DNA of 64,000 nucleotides from Rheinheimera sp. (GTDB lineage Bacteria > Pseudomonadota > Gammaproteobacteria > Enterobacterales > Alteromonadaceae): positions 16,263 through 80,262 of the forward strand of contig SSFI01000070.1 of the NCBI GenBank assembly GCA_008015325.1, written 5' to 3'. A program made the position numbers and the translations under genes. The stretch's first letter is position 1; every line of letters starts with the position of its first letter. Under the pieces are notes generated by a model. The model was not told the origin of the DNA. It searched no databases and worked only from the letters and a program-made list of their open reading frames with translations. This document shows positions 35,255 to 44,244 of this stretch, one piece after another.

Positions 35255-36564
35255 TATTCAGTCTCCACGATCATTGCGGCACCAAGGCCACCAGCCGCAC
35301 AGGCTGTGGTCAGGCCGACACCGCCGCCGCGGCGTTTTAATTCATGTAACGTTTGAGTAATTAAGCGGGTACCAGTGGCCGCAAACGGGTGGCCGTACGC
35401 AAGGGAGCCACCGTTGACGTTAAACTTCGCCATATCAATGTCGCCAATGGCTTCAGTGCGGCCCAGTTTTTCTTCGGCGAATTTTTTCGAGCCAAACATT
35501 TTCATGTTGGCCAGTGCCTGTGCGGCAAAAGCTTCGTGCATTTCGATTAAGGTCAGATCAGAGAGCTTCATGCCGGCGCGGTCCAGCGCCAGTGGCGTCG
35601 CATACGACGGCCCCATCAGCATGTCTTCCCACACATCAATTGCAGCGAAGGCATAACTGCGCACATAGCCAAGAATTTCATAACCAAGCGCCTTAGCGCG
35701 GCTTTCGGTCATCATCAGCACGGCAGAAGCACCGTCGGTCAGCGGCGTAGAAGTGGCCGCAGTGACAGTGCCGTAGTTCCGGTCAAATACTGGTTTTAAC
35801 TTGCTGTAAGATTCGAGTTTAGAATCGAGGCGAATGTTATTGTCGATATCGAGGAATTTGTTGTACGGCTCGACATGCGCGGCCATGACTTCCTCTTTCA
35901 TCAGGCCATTTTGCCAGGCCTGCGCGGCCAATGAGTGTGAGCGATGCGCCATGGCGTCCTGATCGGCGCGGCTGATGCCGTGGGTTTTCGCCATTTGCTC
36001 TGCAGTGTCGCCCATCGACAGGCCGGTGGTGTACTCAGCAACAGCCGGTGGCACCGGTAATAAATCTTTCAGGCCTAAGCGGCGGAAGATCGCCAGTTTC
36101 TGGCCAAAAGTCTTTGCCTTATTCACATCAACCAGCGCGCGGGCTAAGGCTTTGCTGACGCCAATCGGTAACACTGAACTGGAATCGGCGCCGCCGGCGA
36201 TGGCTATTTCTGTGATGCCGGCCATCATACTTTCAGTGACGCTGACCACAGACTGGAAGCTGGTGGCACAGGCGCGGGTGACGCTGAAGGCGTCGGTGTG
36301 CACATTCATGCCGGTGCCTAAGACGATTTCGCGGGCGATGTTTGGTGCTTCCGGCATCTGCACAACTTGACCATAAACAACCTGATCAATTAACTTGGGG
36401 TCCAGTTCACTGCGGATCAGCAGTTCGTTCACGACCAGTTTGCCTAGCTCCAGCGCCGAAACCCCGTGGAATTCGGTGGCCTGCTTGGCGAATGGCGTAC
36501 GTAAGCCGCGGACGATAGCGATACGATCGCCCTGCCGGGTCCTGAGTTGAATTGGGTTGGCCAT
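35254..36564 (-). CDS. fadI: acetyl-CoA C-acyltransferase FadI
   Basis: A 436-residue thiolase, the length typical of FadI and longer than FadA. The acyl-accepting cysteine is in [13 protein letters not shown], and the C-terminal active-site residues are in [16 protein letters not shown] and [16 protein letters not shown]. It completes beta-oxidation by releasing acetyl-CoA. It is the first gene of the fadIJ operon. Between its start and the region upstream lie a perfect FadR-type operator (24 bases before the ATG) and a PsrA-like palindrome, so induction by long-chain fatty acids is likely. Confidence 0.95.
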   Translation of the reverse strand: MANPIQLRTRQGDRIAIVRGLRTPFAKQATEFHGVSALELGKLVVNELLIRSELDPKLIDQVVYGQVVQMPEAPNIAREIVLGTGMNVHTDAFSVTRACATSFQSVVSVTESMMAGITEIAIAGGADSSSVLPIGVSKALARALVDVNKAKTFGQKLAIFRRLGLKDLLPVPPAVAEYTTGLSMGDTAEQMAKTHGISRADQDAMAHRSHSLAAQAWQNGLMKEEVMAAHVEPYNKFLDIDNNIRLDSKLESYSKLKPVFDRNYGTVTAATSTPLTDGASAVLMMTESRAKALGYEILGYVRSYAFAAIDVWEDMLMGPSYATPLALDRAGMKLSDLTLIEMHEAFAAQALANMKMFGSKKFAEEKLGRTEAIGDIDMAKFNVNGGSLAYGHPFAATGTRLITQTLHELKRRGGGVGLTTACAAGGLGAAMIVETE

Positions 36565-36588
36565 ATAAGTCCTCTGTTGCTGCTCGTT

Positions 36589-36603
36589 ACAGGTCTGACC
36601 TGT
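36589..36603. promoter_or_regulatory. FadR-type operator upstream of fadI
   Basis: ACAGGTCTGACCTGT is a perfect 7-1-7 palindrome containing the GGTC-N-GACC core known for FadR. It ends 24 bases before the fadI ATG, where binding would block transcription. fadR itself is in this window. Confidence 0.8.
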
Positions 36604-36635
36604 GTTTTTCCCGATTGTAGCGAGAGTCTGACGAA

Positions 36636-36655
36636 ATTAAAACAGTTGTTTTAAT
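36636..36655. promoter_or_regulatory. PsrA-like palindrome upstream of fadI
   Basis: ATTAAAACAGTTGTTTTAAT has perfect 8-base arms around four bases. The AAAC-N4-GTTT core resembles sites described for the TetR-family fatty-acid regulator PsrA. No psrA gene is in the window. Confidence 0.5.
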
Positions 36656-36779
36656 CTGCGCCGCCCATATATCTGCGAAGCTGGTCTTAGCCTAGCCGCA
36701 TTTCATCGGATACGCCTGTGAAATCCCCCGTGATTTCATATAAATAACGCTGTTTAACCAGAGCCAGAGAGTATTGTTT

Positions 36780-37730
36780 GTGAACGCATTTAACCGGTTA
36801 AAATCCTATCTCGACAGTCAGGTCGTCGGCCAACCCGCCCTGACCGAAGGCATTCTGCTGGCGCTGTTGGCCAATGGCCATCTGTTAGTAGAAGGCCCGC
36901 CGGGCCTGGCGAAAACCCGGGCTGTGAACGCACTGGCCCATGGTGTCGAAGGCAGTTTTCATCGCATTCAATTTACGCCGGATTTATTACCAGCCGACCT
37001 GACCGGTACCGACATCTACCGGCCGGAAACCGGCAAGTTTGAATTCCAGAGCGGCCCACTGTTTCACCACATTATTCTGGCCGACGAAATCAACCGCGCG
37101 CCGGCCAAAGTGCAGTCGGCCCTGCTCGAAGCCATGGCAGAAAAGCAAATTACTGTAGGCCGCCACAGCTATAAACTGCCTGAACTGTTTTTAGTGATGG
37201 CGACGCAAAACCCGCTGGAACAGGAAGGCACTTACCCGCTGCCGGAAGCACAGCTCGACCGTTTTTTATTGCACTTAAAAGTCGATTATCCGGATGCGGC
37301 GACAGAGCTGCAGATTTTGCGCTTAACCCGCGGTGAAGCCTTATCGCAACACAGCGAAACCCCACCCCGTATGACGCAGGCCGATATTTTTGCCGCGCGT
37401 CAGACTATTCTGCAGCTGCATATCGCTGAAAGTCTGGAGCAATATATAGTGCAACTGGTGATGGCGACGCGCCATGCCGGCAACTATGGCGCCGAGCTTG
37501 GCCGCTATATCGCTTACGGCGCCAGCCCACGTGCCACTATTGCACTTGAACGCTGCGCGCGCGCCAAAGCCTGGCTCAGTGGCCGCGATTTTGTCACGCC
37601 AGACGATGTACAGGCGGTGTTCCATAATGTGCTGCGTCACCGCTTGATTTTAAGTTATGAAGCGGAAGCCGAAGGCGTCAGCACCGACCAGGTGCTGACT
37701 GAGCTGCTCAAACGCGTACCGGTTGCCTGA
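36780..37730 (+). CDS. MoxR-family AAA ATPase of the Bat-type operon
   Basis: A 316-residue AAA ATPase. Walker A is in VEGPPGLAKTRAV, Walker B in HHIILADEINRAPAKVQSAL, and sensor regions in MATQNPLEQEGTYPLPEAQLDRF, the classic MoxR form. It is the likely chaperone motor for the VWA proteins encoded behind it. Two starts are possible: TTG at 36774 and GTG at 36780. The GAGAG box fits the latter. The downstream DUF58 gene begins at TGATG with its stop. This is the second MoxR in the window and it is intact, unlike the one at 1536-2374. Confidence 0.93.
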   Translation: MNAFNRLKSYLDSQVVGQPALTEGILLALLANGHLLVEGPPGLAKTRAVNALAHGVEGSFHRIQFTPDLLPADLTGTDIYRPETGKFEFQSGPLFHHIILADEINRAPAKVQSALLEAMAEKQITVGRHSYKLPELFLVMATQNPLEQEGTYPLPEAQLDRFLLHLKVDYPDAATELQILRLTRGEALSQHSETPPRMTQADIFAARQTILQLHIAESLEQYIVQLVMATRHAGNYGAELGRYIAYGASPRATIALERCARAKAWLSGRDFVTPDDVQAVFHNVLRHRLILSYEAEAEGVSTDQVLTELLKRVPVA

Positions 37731-38722
37731 TGTCCACCATGCAAAATATGCAAACCGTCGCGGCCCAGCTTAAAGCGCTGGGTACCGATGGTGTCCATCT
37801 GGATTTGCCGCAATTGTTGCAATATCAGCATCACACCTATTTGCTGGATTTGGCGCCAAAACAAGTGATCCAGAGCAAACTGGCAGGCAGTTATCTGGCG
37901 CGCAGCAAAGGCCGCGGCATGGAGTTTGACGAAGTGCGCCATTATCAGCCGGGCGACGATGTGCGCACCATCGACTGGCGCGTGACAGCCCGCACCGGCA
38001 AAGTGCACACTAAGTTATTTCGCGAAGAAAAAGAACGGCCAGTGTTTGTGCTGACGGATTTAAGCCCGGGTATGCATTTTGGCTCTGTGCTGCTGACCAA
38101 AGCGGTGCAGTCGGCGCATCTGGCCGCATTGGTCGGCTGGCATGCGAAAAACCGTGGTGACAAGTTTGGTGGGATTTTGCTAAATGGCAGCCAGATCCGC
38201 GAGTTAAAACCGGCCAGTCGCAGCGTGGCTGTACTGCGTTATCTGCAGCAACTGCTCGAGCTTGGTGCGCCTGCAACAGCAACGGCAGAGTCGTCGTTCA
38301 GTCTCGCCGACGCGGTAGGACAGCTGCGCCGGCTGGTGCGCCCCGGCAGTCTGATTTATATCATTTCCGATTTTTTTGCCCTGGACGCCAATGTACTGCG
38401 CCACCTGCAGTCGATGCGTCAGCACAATGAGATCCGGCTCTGCCAAATCCTCGACCCGCTGGAACAACAACTGCCGATGCAGGTGCAAGGGCAGCTCGCG
38501 GTCCAAAGCGCGCATGAGATATTACAGCTGGATTTAACGCCACAAGCCATAAAGCAGCAGTATCAACTGCAACAGCAGCAACTGCTGAAGCAACAACAGG
38601 CTTTTTGGCGCGGTCTGGGCTTACGCCATGTGCAAATCAGCACAGCGCTGCCGCTGCGCCAGCAATTAAGCAGCAGAGATACGCTGTCAGACGCCGTGAT
38701 GCAGGGAGCCGGACATGGCTGA
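37730..38722 (+). CDS. DUF58 domain protein
   Basis: A 330-residue cytoplasmic protein of the DUF58 family, a VWA-related fold that usually follows MoxR. The family hallmark is GRGMEFDEVRHYQPGDDVRTIDWRVTARTG at about residues 62-91, then RPVFVLTDLSPGMHFGS where a MIDAS-like site would sit. A Gln-rich stretch near the end (QYQLQQQQLLKQQQ) is probably coiled. It overlaps both neighbours by a few bases, so the operon is tightly coupled. Function in MoxR systems: partner or substrate of the ATPase; molecular role not established. Confidence 0.9.
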   Translation: MSTMQNMQTVAAQLKALGTDGVHLDLPQLLQYQHHTYLLDLAPKQVIQSKLAGSYLARSKGRGMEFDEVRHYQPGDDVRTIDWRVTARTGKVHTKLFREEKERPVFVLTDLSPGMHFGSVLLTKAVQSAHLAALVGWHAKNRGDKFGGILLNGSQIRELKPASRSVAVLRYLQQLLELGAPATATAESSFSLADAVGQLRRLVRPGSLIYIISDFFALDANVLRHLQSMRQHNEIRLCQILDPLEQQLPMQVQGQLAVQSAHEILQLDLTPQAIKQQYQLQQQQLLKQQQAFWRGLGLRHVQISTALPLRQQLSSRDTLSDAVMQGAGHG

Positions 38723-39194
38723 GACGCCGTCAATGACTGACAATTTAAAAGCGGCGCTGGCCGATATTCAGCAGCCGCCGCTGCCGGATGAATTTTATCT
38801 GGCGCCTGGGTACCTGCTGCTTGCCGTGCTGATACTGGCGTTGGTGGGCTGGTTTATCTGGCGCCTGCTCCGACAGCGCCGCCGCAACAGCGCCCGCCGT
38901 CTGGCGTTGCAACTGCTGGAACAAATTAATCTGCAGCAAAAAGATGCTGCCAATCAGATTTTGCTGTTGTTAAAACAATATCTGCAGACTAAAAAACCGG
39001 GTCATTCGGCGCTGGCGATGCAAAGTGCGCAATTTGTCGCGTTTTTACAGCGCAGTGCGGCGCTGGACACGCCCCCGCCTGAGCTCGACGTTTTGCTTTA
39101 CAGCCCCTCCAGCGATCCGGCACTTATCATCGCCTGGCAGCAATACGCCAGACAATGGCTGATCAAACATAAGGAACTCTCGCTGTATGTTTGA
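38715..39194 (+). CDS. DUF4381 membrane protein
   Basis: A 159-residue protein with one membrane helix at about residues 30-52 (YLLLAVLILALVGWFIWRLL), a basic stop-transfer stretch and a helical cytoplasmic domain. The pattern PPLPDEFYLAPGY before the helix is typical of DUF4381 members found between DUF58 and VWA genes. It overlaps DUF58 by 8 bases and the next VWA gene by 8 bases. Probably a membrane scaffold for the Bat-type complex; this is inferred from position. Confidence 0.85.
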   Translation: MAETPSMTDNLKAALADIQQPPLPDEFYLAPGYLLLAVLILALVGWFIWRLLRQRRRNSARRLALQLLEQINLQQKDAANQILLLLKQYLQTKKPGHSALAMQSAQFVAFLQRSAALDTPPPELDVLLYSPSSDPALIIAWQQYARQWLIKHKELSLYV

Positions 39195-40161
39195 ATTTGC
39201 CCTGCCCTGGATCTTTGTACTGGCGCCACTCCCATGGTTGCTGCGCCGTCGCCAACAACAAAGCGGCAATCCACTGTATTTTCCGCCGCTGGCGCGATTG
39301 GCTGCGCAGCAAGCCCAAAGCCAGCCGCGGGCACAATGGCGGCGACCGGCCTTGTTGCCGTTATTATTCTGGCTTTGCCTGCTGGCCGCAGCCGCAGAGC
39401 CGCGCTGGCTCGGTGAGCCCGTGACCTTGCCACAGCAAGGGCGCGACATGATGCTGGCAGTGGATTTGTCCGGCTCAATGAACATCAACGACATGGTGAT
39501 TGAAGGCCAGTCGTACAACCGGCTGGATGCGGTTAAACATGTACTGGGACAATTTATTGCCAAACGTCAGGGTGACCGGCTCGGTCTGATATTATTTGCC
39601 GACGCGGCGTATCAGCAAACGCCGCTGACCTTTGACCGCACCACAGTGCAAAAAATGCTGGATGATGCGGTGTTGGGCCTGGTCGGTCAGCGCACGGCCA
39701 TCGGCGAAGCCATTGGCCTAACCGTGAAGCGTTTTAACACTTACCAAAGTTCAAACAAAGTGCTGATCCTGCTCAGTGACGGCGCCAATACCGCCGGCAA
39801 TATCCAGCCACGTGAAGCGCTGGCGCTTGCCAAAGCCGCCGGCGTAAAAATTTATGCGGTAGGGGTTGGTGCCGAGCAGATGGTACAACAAGGTATTTTT
39901 GGTCCGCAGCTGGTCAATCCGTCGGCAGATCTGGACGAAAAATTGCTGACTGAGCTTGCCAGTGAAACCGGTGGTCGTTATTTCCGTGCCCGTAATCTGC
40001 AGGAGCTCAGCGAAATTTATCAGCTGCTGGACCAGCTTGAGCCGATTGAACGCGATCAGCTGAACTACCGGCCGCAGCAAAGTCTTTTGCACTGGCCTTT
40101 AGCCGGCGCGCTGTTGCTGCTTGGTTTCGCGTTGTGGCGCCGGAGTCGTTATGCCGTTTGA
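39187..40161 (+). CDS. VWA domain protein, BatA-like
   Basis: A 324-residue protein with membrane helices at both ends (PWIFVLAPLPWLLRRR at the start; a helix near 305-318 at the end). Between them lies a VWA domain in the periplasm or at the membrane face. The MIDAS is DLSGSMNIND (D-x-S-x-S), with the later Thr in RTAIGEAIGL and Asp in LLSDGANTAG. This is the BatA type of aerotolerance operons. It overlaps the following gene by 11 bases. Confidence 0.9.
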   Translation: MFEFALPWIFVLAPLPWLLRRRQQQSGNPLYFPPLARLAAQQAQSQPRAQWRRPALLPLLFWLCLLAAAAEPRWLGEPVTLPQQGRDMMLAVDLSGSMNINDMVIEGQSYNRLDAVKHVLGQFIAKRQGDRLGLILFADAAYQQTPLTFDRTTVQKMLDDAVLGLVGQRTAIGEAIGLTVKRFNTYQSSNKVLILLSDGANTAGNIQPREALALAKAAGVKIYAVGVGAEQMVQQGIFGPQLVNPSADLDEKLLTELASETGGRYFRARNLQELSEIYQLLDQLEPIERDQLNYRPQQSLLHWPLAGALLLLGFALWRRSRYAV

Positions 40162-42019
40162 TATCCACTTTCTGAGGCCTTATGTGCTGTTACTGTTGCC
40201 ATTGGTGCTGCTGTGCTGGCTGCTGATGCGCCGGTTGCCGCTGACTGATGCCTGGCAACAAATGCTGGCGCCGCACTTGTATCAACACATGCTAAGCGCA
40301 CAAACAGTCAAGCGCCGCCAACACTGGTTATGGCCGCTGCTGTTGTTGCTGGGCATTCTGGCAGCTGCAGGCCCCAGCTGGCAGAAACTGCCGCAACCGG
40401 CGTTTCAGCTCAAGCGTGCGACCGTGCTGGTGCTCGATATGTCGATGTCGATGCGTGCGACCGACATCAAACCCAACCGGGTGACACAGGCACGTTTTAA
40501 AGCGCTGGACTATGCCAAAGCGCAGCTCGAAGGTGAAATGGCATTACTGGCTTTTGCCGGCGACGCCTATGTGATTTCGCCACTGACACCGGATCACAAC
40601 AATATCAGCCTGTTACTGCCGGACTTAAAACCGGAGATTATGCCGGTGCAGGGTTCTGATTTTGCCGGCGCACTGAAACTGGCAGACCAGCTGCTGCAAC
40701 AGGCCGGGTACGTCAAAGGCGATATTATCTTTTTCACCGATGGTTTTGACAGTCAGCAATTTACCCAAATCCGTGACCAGCTCAATGGTTTTCGCCATCG
40801 GGTGTCTGTGCTGGCTTTTGGCCACACCGACGGTGCCCCTATTCAGCTGGAAAATGGCGAACTGCTTAAAGACTCCCGTGGCAGTATTGTGCTGCCGAAA
40901 GTGCCGCTGAGCCAGTTGCGCGAACTGAGTGCGTTGACCGGCGGCGCCTTTGCGCAAAGTAGTTTTGACGACAGTGACATTAGCAAGCTACTGGCTTTGC
41001 CTGCTTTAACTCTGAATGAAGAAGCTGCGCCTTCAGCCATGCAGGGCGACCAATGGCAGGACGCCGGGGTTTACCTATGTTATCTGTTGCTCATTCTGGC
41101 AGTGCTGGCGTTACGTCAACAGCAACTGCTGGTGCTGCCGTTGCTACTGATGCTGTGGCCGCAACCAGTGCCGGCGGCTGATGCGCAATACGCCGCAGAT
41201 CAGGCAAATGTTACACCGGCAGCAGAAACCGTATCAGCCCAAGGCTGGCAGTGGCAGGACTTATGGCAAAGCCGGAATGAACAGGCCCGCGAGGCTTATG
41301 CCGCCGGTGATTATGCTGCTGCACAGGCTAAATTCAAAGACCCGTTATGGCAAGGCAACGCTGCCTATCGCGCCGGCGACTACGCTGGCGCAGCCAGCCT
41401 GTTTGCACAGGATAAATCTGCCGCCGGATTGTTTAATCTCGGCAACAGTCTGGCGCTGCAACAACAATATCAGCAGGCACTGACCGCTTATCAACAGGCT
41501 GCACAGCAACAGGCTGATTTACCGGGTGTGCAGGACAATATCAAACTGATGCAAAAACTGCTGGAACAGCAACAGGACCAGCAGGAACAACAATCCAAAG
41601 ACCAGCAGCAGTCGCAGGATCAGCAGCAGGACGGTGAACAAAAAGACGGCGAGCAAAAAGACGGTCAGGAGCAACAAGACCAACAAAGTCAGCAGCAATC
41701 ACAGGATCAGCAGCAAAGCGAGCAAGACAGCACTGAAGGCAAAGAGTCCGATCCGTCGCAGCAGCAACAGACTGAGCAGCAAAAGCAACAACAATTGCAG
41801 CAGGCGGAAGCCGAACAACAAAGCGAAAAACCGGACCAGCAACAGCAGGCCATTGAACAAGCCTGGCCGAATGCCAGCCCGGAACAAAGTCAACAACTGG
41901 AAAATTTACTGCGAAAAGTTCAGGATGAGCCCAGTTTATTATTAAAAAACAAGATGTTGCTGGAATATCAAAAACGCCAGCAACAAGCGATCCCGCGTGG
42001 AGTTCAACAAGAATGGTAA
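40151..42019 (+). CDS. VWA-TPR protein, BatB/BatC-like fusion
   Basis: A 622-residue protein. N-terminal membrane helices (LRPYVLLLLPLVLLCWLLMR) lead into a VWA domain with MIDAS DMSMSMRATD and TDGFDSQQFT. A second membrane segment near 310-345 is followed by TPR units (AREAYAAGDYAAAQAKF, GNAAYRAGDYAGAASLF, FNLGNSLALQQQYQQALTAY). A long Gln/Asp/Glu-rich tail precedes a final conserved helix (EQSQQLENLLRKVQDEPS). It thus joins BatB- and BatC-like parts in one chain. The start at 40151 is chosen over 40121 because it matches the family N-terminus MPFDIHFLRP. Confidence 0.9.
   Translation: MPFDIHFLRPYVLLLLPLVLLCWLLMRRLPLTDAWQQMLAPHLYQHMLSAQTVKRRQHWLWPLLLLLGILAAAGPSWQKLPQPAFQLKRATVLVLDMSMSMRATDIKPNRVTQARFKALDYAKAQLEGEMALLAFAGDAYVISPLTPDHNNISLLLPDLKPEIMPVQGSDFAGALKLADQLLQQAGYVKGDIIFFTDGFDSQQFTQIRDQLNGFRHRVSVLAFGHTDGAPIQLENGELLKDSRGSIVLPKVPLSQLRELSALTGGAFAQSSFDDSDISKLLALPALTLNEEAAPSAMQGDQWQDAGVYLCYLLLILAVLALRQQQLLVLPLLLMLWPQPVPAADAQYAADQANVTPAAETVSAQGWQWQDLWQSRNEQAREAYAAGDYAAAQAKFKDPLWQGNAAYRAGDYAGAASLFAQDKSAAGLFNLGNSLALQQQYQQALTAYQQAAQQQADLPGVQDNIKLMQKLLEQQQDQQEQQSKDQQQSQDQQQDGEQKDGEQKDGQEQQDQQSQQQSQDQQQSEQDSTEGKESDPSQQQQTEQQKQQQLQQAEAEQQSEKPDQQQQAIEQAWPNASPEQSQQLENLLRKVQDEPSLLLKNKMLLEYQKRQQQAIPRGVQQEW
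41562..41866 (+). repeat. Gln-rich low-complexity coding repeat
   Basis: Degenerate CAG/CAA-rich repeats inside the VWA-TPR gene encode strings of QQ, QD and the unit DGEQK repeated in tandem. The segment could vary in length by slippage. Confidence 0.8.
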
Positions 42020-43659
42020 AATTGTGTTTTCGTCTGCTACTGGTTGGCTTTGCTCTGCTGTGGCAGGCTCAGGCCGCCACGCAACTGAAGGCCAGCGTTG
42101 ATAAAAACCCGGCGATGTATGGTGAAGCCATCGTGCTGCAACTGGTACTTGATGAAAAAGTCGATGCCGGCGTGCTGGATTTTGCCGTGCTGGAAAACGA
42201 TTTTCGCGTGTCCGGCCCTTCTGTCAGCCAAAGCATGCAAATCATCAACGGCCAATCGAGCCAAAGCACCGCCTGGCAGCTGAGTTTATTTCCACGCCGT
42301 ACCGGCAGTTTGACGATCCCGGCTTTTACTGTTGGCAATATCAGCAGTGACCCGATCAGCATTGAAGTCCAGCCAGCCAGCCAAAGCAGCGGCAAAGGCG
42401 CGGAACTCTTCCTGGAAAACAGCTTCAGCCATGACACAGTGCATGTGCAACAAATGTTGTATTACGAAATTAAAATCTACTTTAAAGGCGAATTGCAACG
42501 CGGCAACTTAAGCCAGCCGGAGCTTGCCGGGGCTGAGGTCGAGCAAGTCGGGAAAGACGTCGAAAACAGCGAAATCGTCAATGGTGAGCGTTACCAGACT
42601 ATCACCCGCCGTTACAGTGTGGTGCCGCAAAAAAGTGGTAGTTTAACGCTGAGCGCGCCGTTTTTTAATGGTGAAATGATTGACCGGGATAACTCGCGTT
42701 ATGACTATTTCGCCCGCACCAAAGCGGTGTCTGCAGAAGGCAAAGCGCTGACATTAACAGTCAATGCCATTCCTGACGGCCAGCAGCATCATTGGCTGCC
42801 CTCAGAACTGGTGGCATTGACGGAAGAATGGTCGCCATCGGCGCAGCAACTGGTACAAGGTGAACCTGTTACCCGCACTATCACCCTGACGGCGCTGGAT
42901 TTGGCTGACCATCAGCTGCCGGATCTACAGTTAGGTACAGTGAGTGGCGCCAAGATCTATCCGGAACAACCACAAAGCCATAAAGCCGAGCGCAGAGGCC
43001 GTATCGTGGCGCAAAAAGTGTTCAGCTACGCCATTATCGCCGATAAAAGCGGCACCCTGACCATGCCTGAAGTTCGGGTTCACTGGTGGAATACCAAAAC
43101 CAACCAACCCGATGTTGCGGTCTTGCCTGAAGTGACGTTGCAGGTCAGCCCCAACCCGCAACAAGCTGACACCAGCGTGATTGCGGCGCCGGAACAAGCA
43201 GTCGCCACAGTGGCGGCTGAGCCGGTGTCCGACTGGTATTTCAGTTACAGTAGCTGGCTTTTCCTGGTGTTGTGGTTAGCCACGGTCGCGATGTGGTTGT
43301 TGCAGCAGTGGTACCAGCGTCCGCCAACAGTGGCTTTGCCGGTTACAGATTCTGCGGTGCGCTTTAATGCACGCAAACTGAAACAAGCCTGCCAGCAACA
43401 TGACGCGACACAGGCCCGTGAACAGCTGCTGCGCTGGGCCCAGCAGTTGATAGACCCGCAAATCGCCACGCTGTCCGACATCCTGCCGCATTTGCCGGAC
43501 GGCGCGTTAAAATCACAAATCCAGCAATTGAGTTATCAGGGCTACCAGGCAGCCGGTAAAACCTGGCAAGGTCATGGCCTGTTGGAAGCCTGGGCGCATT
43601 TCCAGCATCAACCAGCCCGCCAGACAGCCGGGCTGGCCCCGCTTTATCCCAGCCGCTGA
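42013..43659 (+). CDS. batD: BatD family protein
   Basis: A 548-residue protein with a signal peptide (MVKLCFRLLLVGFALLWQAQA), a series of periplasmic beta-sandwich domains, and a C-terminal membrane helix (SWLFLVLWLATVAMWLLQQWY) followed by a helical cytoplasmic tail. The opening LKASVDKNPAMYGEAIVLQL and GRYQTITRRYSVVPQKSGSL-like block (NGERYQTITRRY) are typical of BatD/oxygen-tolerance proteins. It overlaps the upstream gene by 7 bases and closes the Bat-type operon. Likely role: envelope stress or metal-enzyme maturation together with the MoxR motor; not proven. Confidence 0.88.
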   Translation: MVKLCFRLLLVGFALLWQAQAATQLKASVDKNPAMYGEAIVLQLVLDEKVDAGVLDFAVLENDFRVSGPSVSQSMQIINGQSSQSTAWQLSLFPRRTGSLTIPAFTVGNISSDPISIEVQPASQSSGKGAELFLENSFSHDTVHVQQMLYYEIKIYFKGELQRGNLSQPELAGAEVEQVGKDVENSEIVNGERYQTITRRYSVVPQKSGSLTLSAPFFNGEMIDRDNSRYDYFARTKAVSAEGKALTLTVNAIPDGQQHHWLPSELVALTEEWSPSAQQLVQGEPVTRTITLTALDLADHQLPDLQLGTVSGAKIYPEQPQSHKAERRGRIVAQKVFSYAIIADKSGTLTMPEVRVHWWNTKTNQPDVAVLPEVTLQVSPNPQQADTSVIAAPEQAVATVAAEPVSDWYFSYSSWLFLVLWLATVAMWLLQQWYQRPPTVALPVTDSAVRFNARKLKQACQQHDATQAREQLLRWAQQLIDPQIATLSDILPHLPDGALKSQIQQLSYQGYQAAGKTWQGHGLLEAWAHFQHQPARQTAGLAPLYPSR

Positions 43660-43734
43660 TATATTTGCGCTGGCCTGCACAAAAACGGCAGGCCAGCCGG
43701 TCTTTGTGGTGATGTCAGATTTTGCGGAGTGCAA

Positions 43735-44244
43735 ATGAGCCACGCCCAACAACGTTATGAGGCTTTGGTCCGTGCTTATACGCCGGACTTGTATCGCTAT
43801 GCCTATTGGTTATGTCACTCTAAAAGCATTGCCGAAGATTTAGTGCAGGATACCCTGCTGCGGGCCTGGAAAAACCTTTCGCAACTGCAGGAAGCCAAGG
43901 CTGCCAAAGCCTGGCTGTTAACCATATTGCGCCATGAAAACGCCCGACGCTTTGAACGTAAGCAGTTTGAGTACAGTGATGTCGAACAGGATAGCCTGGA
44001 AGATCCACATCAATCCCCCGAACACGGTGTCGCTACCGACCGGCTGCACCGGCTTATTCTTGAACTTCCCCAAGACTATCGGGAACCCTTAGTCATGCAG
44101 TTGTTGCTGGGAATGACCGGCGACGAAATCGCAACTGTACTGCAACTCAATCTCAATACTGTGAATACCCGACTTTTTCGCGGCCGCGCTCAGTTACGTG
44201 CCAGACTGCAACCAGAAGCCGCAGGAGAACCAGCCCATGGATAA
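43735..44244 (+). CDS. ECF RNA polymerase sigma factor
   Basis: A 169-residue group IV sigma factor with region 2 in LYRYAYWLCHSKSIAEDLVQ and DTLLRAWKNLSQLQEAKAAK, and region 4 in MTGDEIATVLQLNLNTVNTRLFRGR. An in-frame GTG at 43729 precedes the ATG at 43735; the latter has GCGGAG at good distance. It lies 75 bases after batD on the same strand and is coupled to a DUF3379 gene. In Alteromonadales this sigma/DUF3379 pair is common, sometimes beside Bat operons, so it may control the operon in front of it. That link is inference. Confidence 0.9.
   Translation: MSHAQQRYEALVRAYTPDLYRYAYWLCHSKSIAEDLVQDTLLRAWKNLSQLQEAKAAKAWLLTILRHENARRFERKQFEYSDVEQDSLEDPHQSPEHGVATDRLHRLILELPQDYREPLVMQLLLGMTGDEIATVLQLNLNTVNTRLFRGRAQLRARLQPEAAGEPAHG

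Noticed and set aside
41562..41866. Gln-rich repeat as a CRISPR-like or mobile repeat
   Set aside because: The repeats are degenerate, in frame with the VWA-TPR gene and without unique spacers, so they are coding low complexity.
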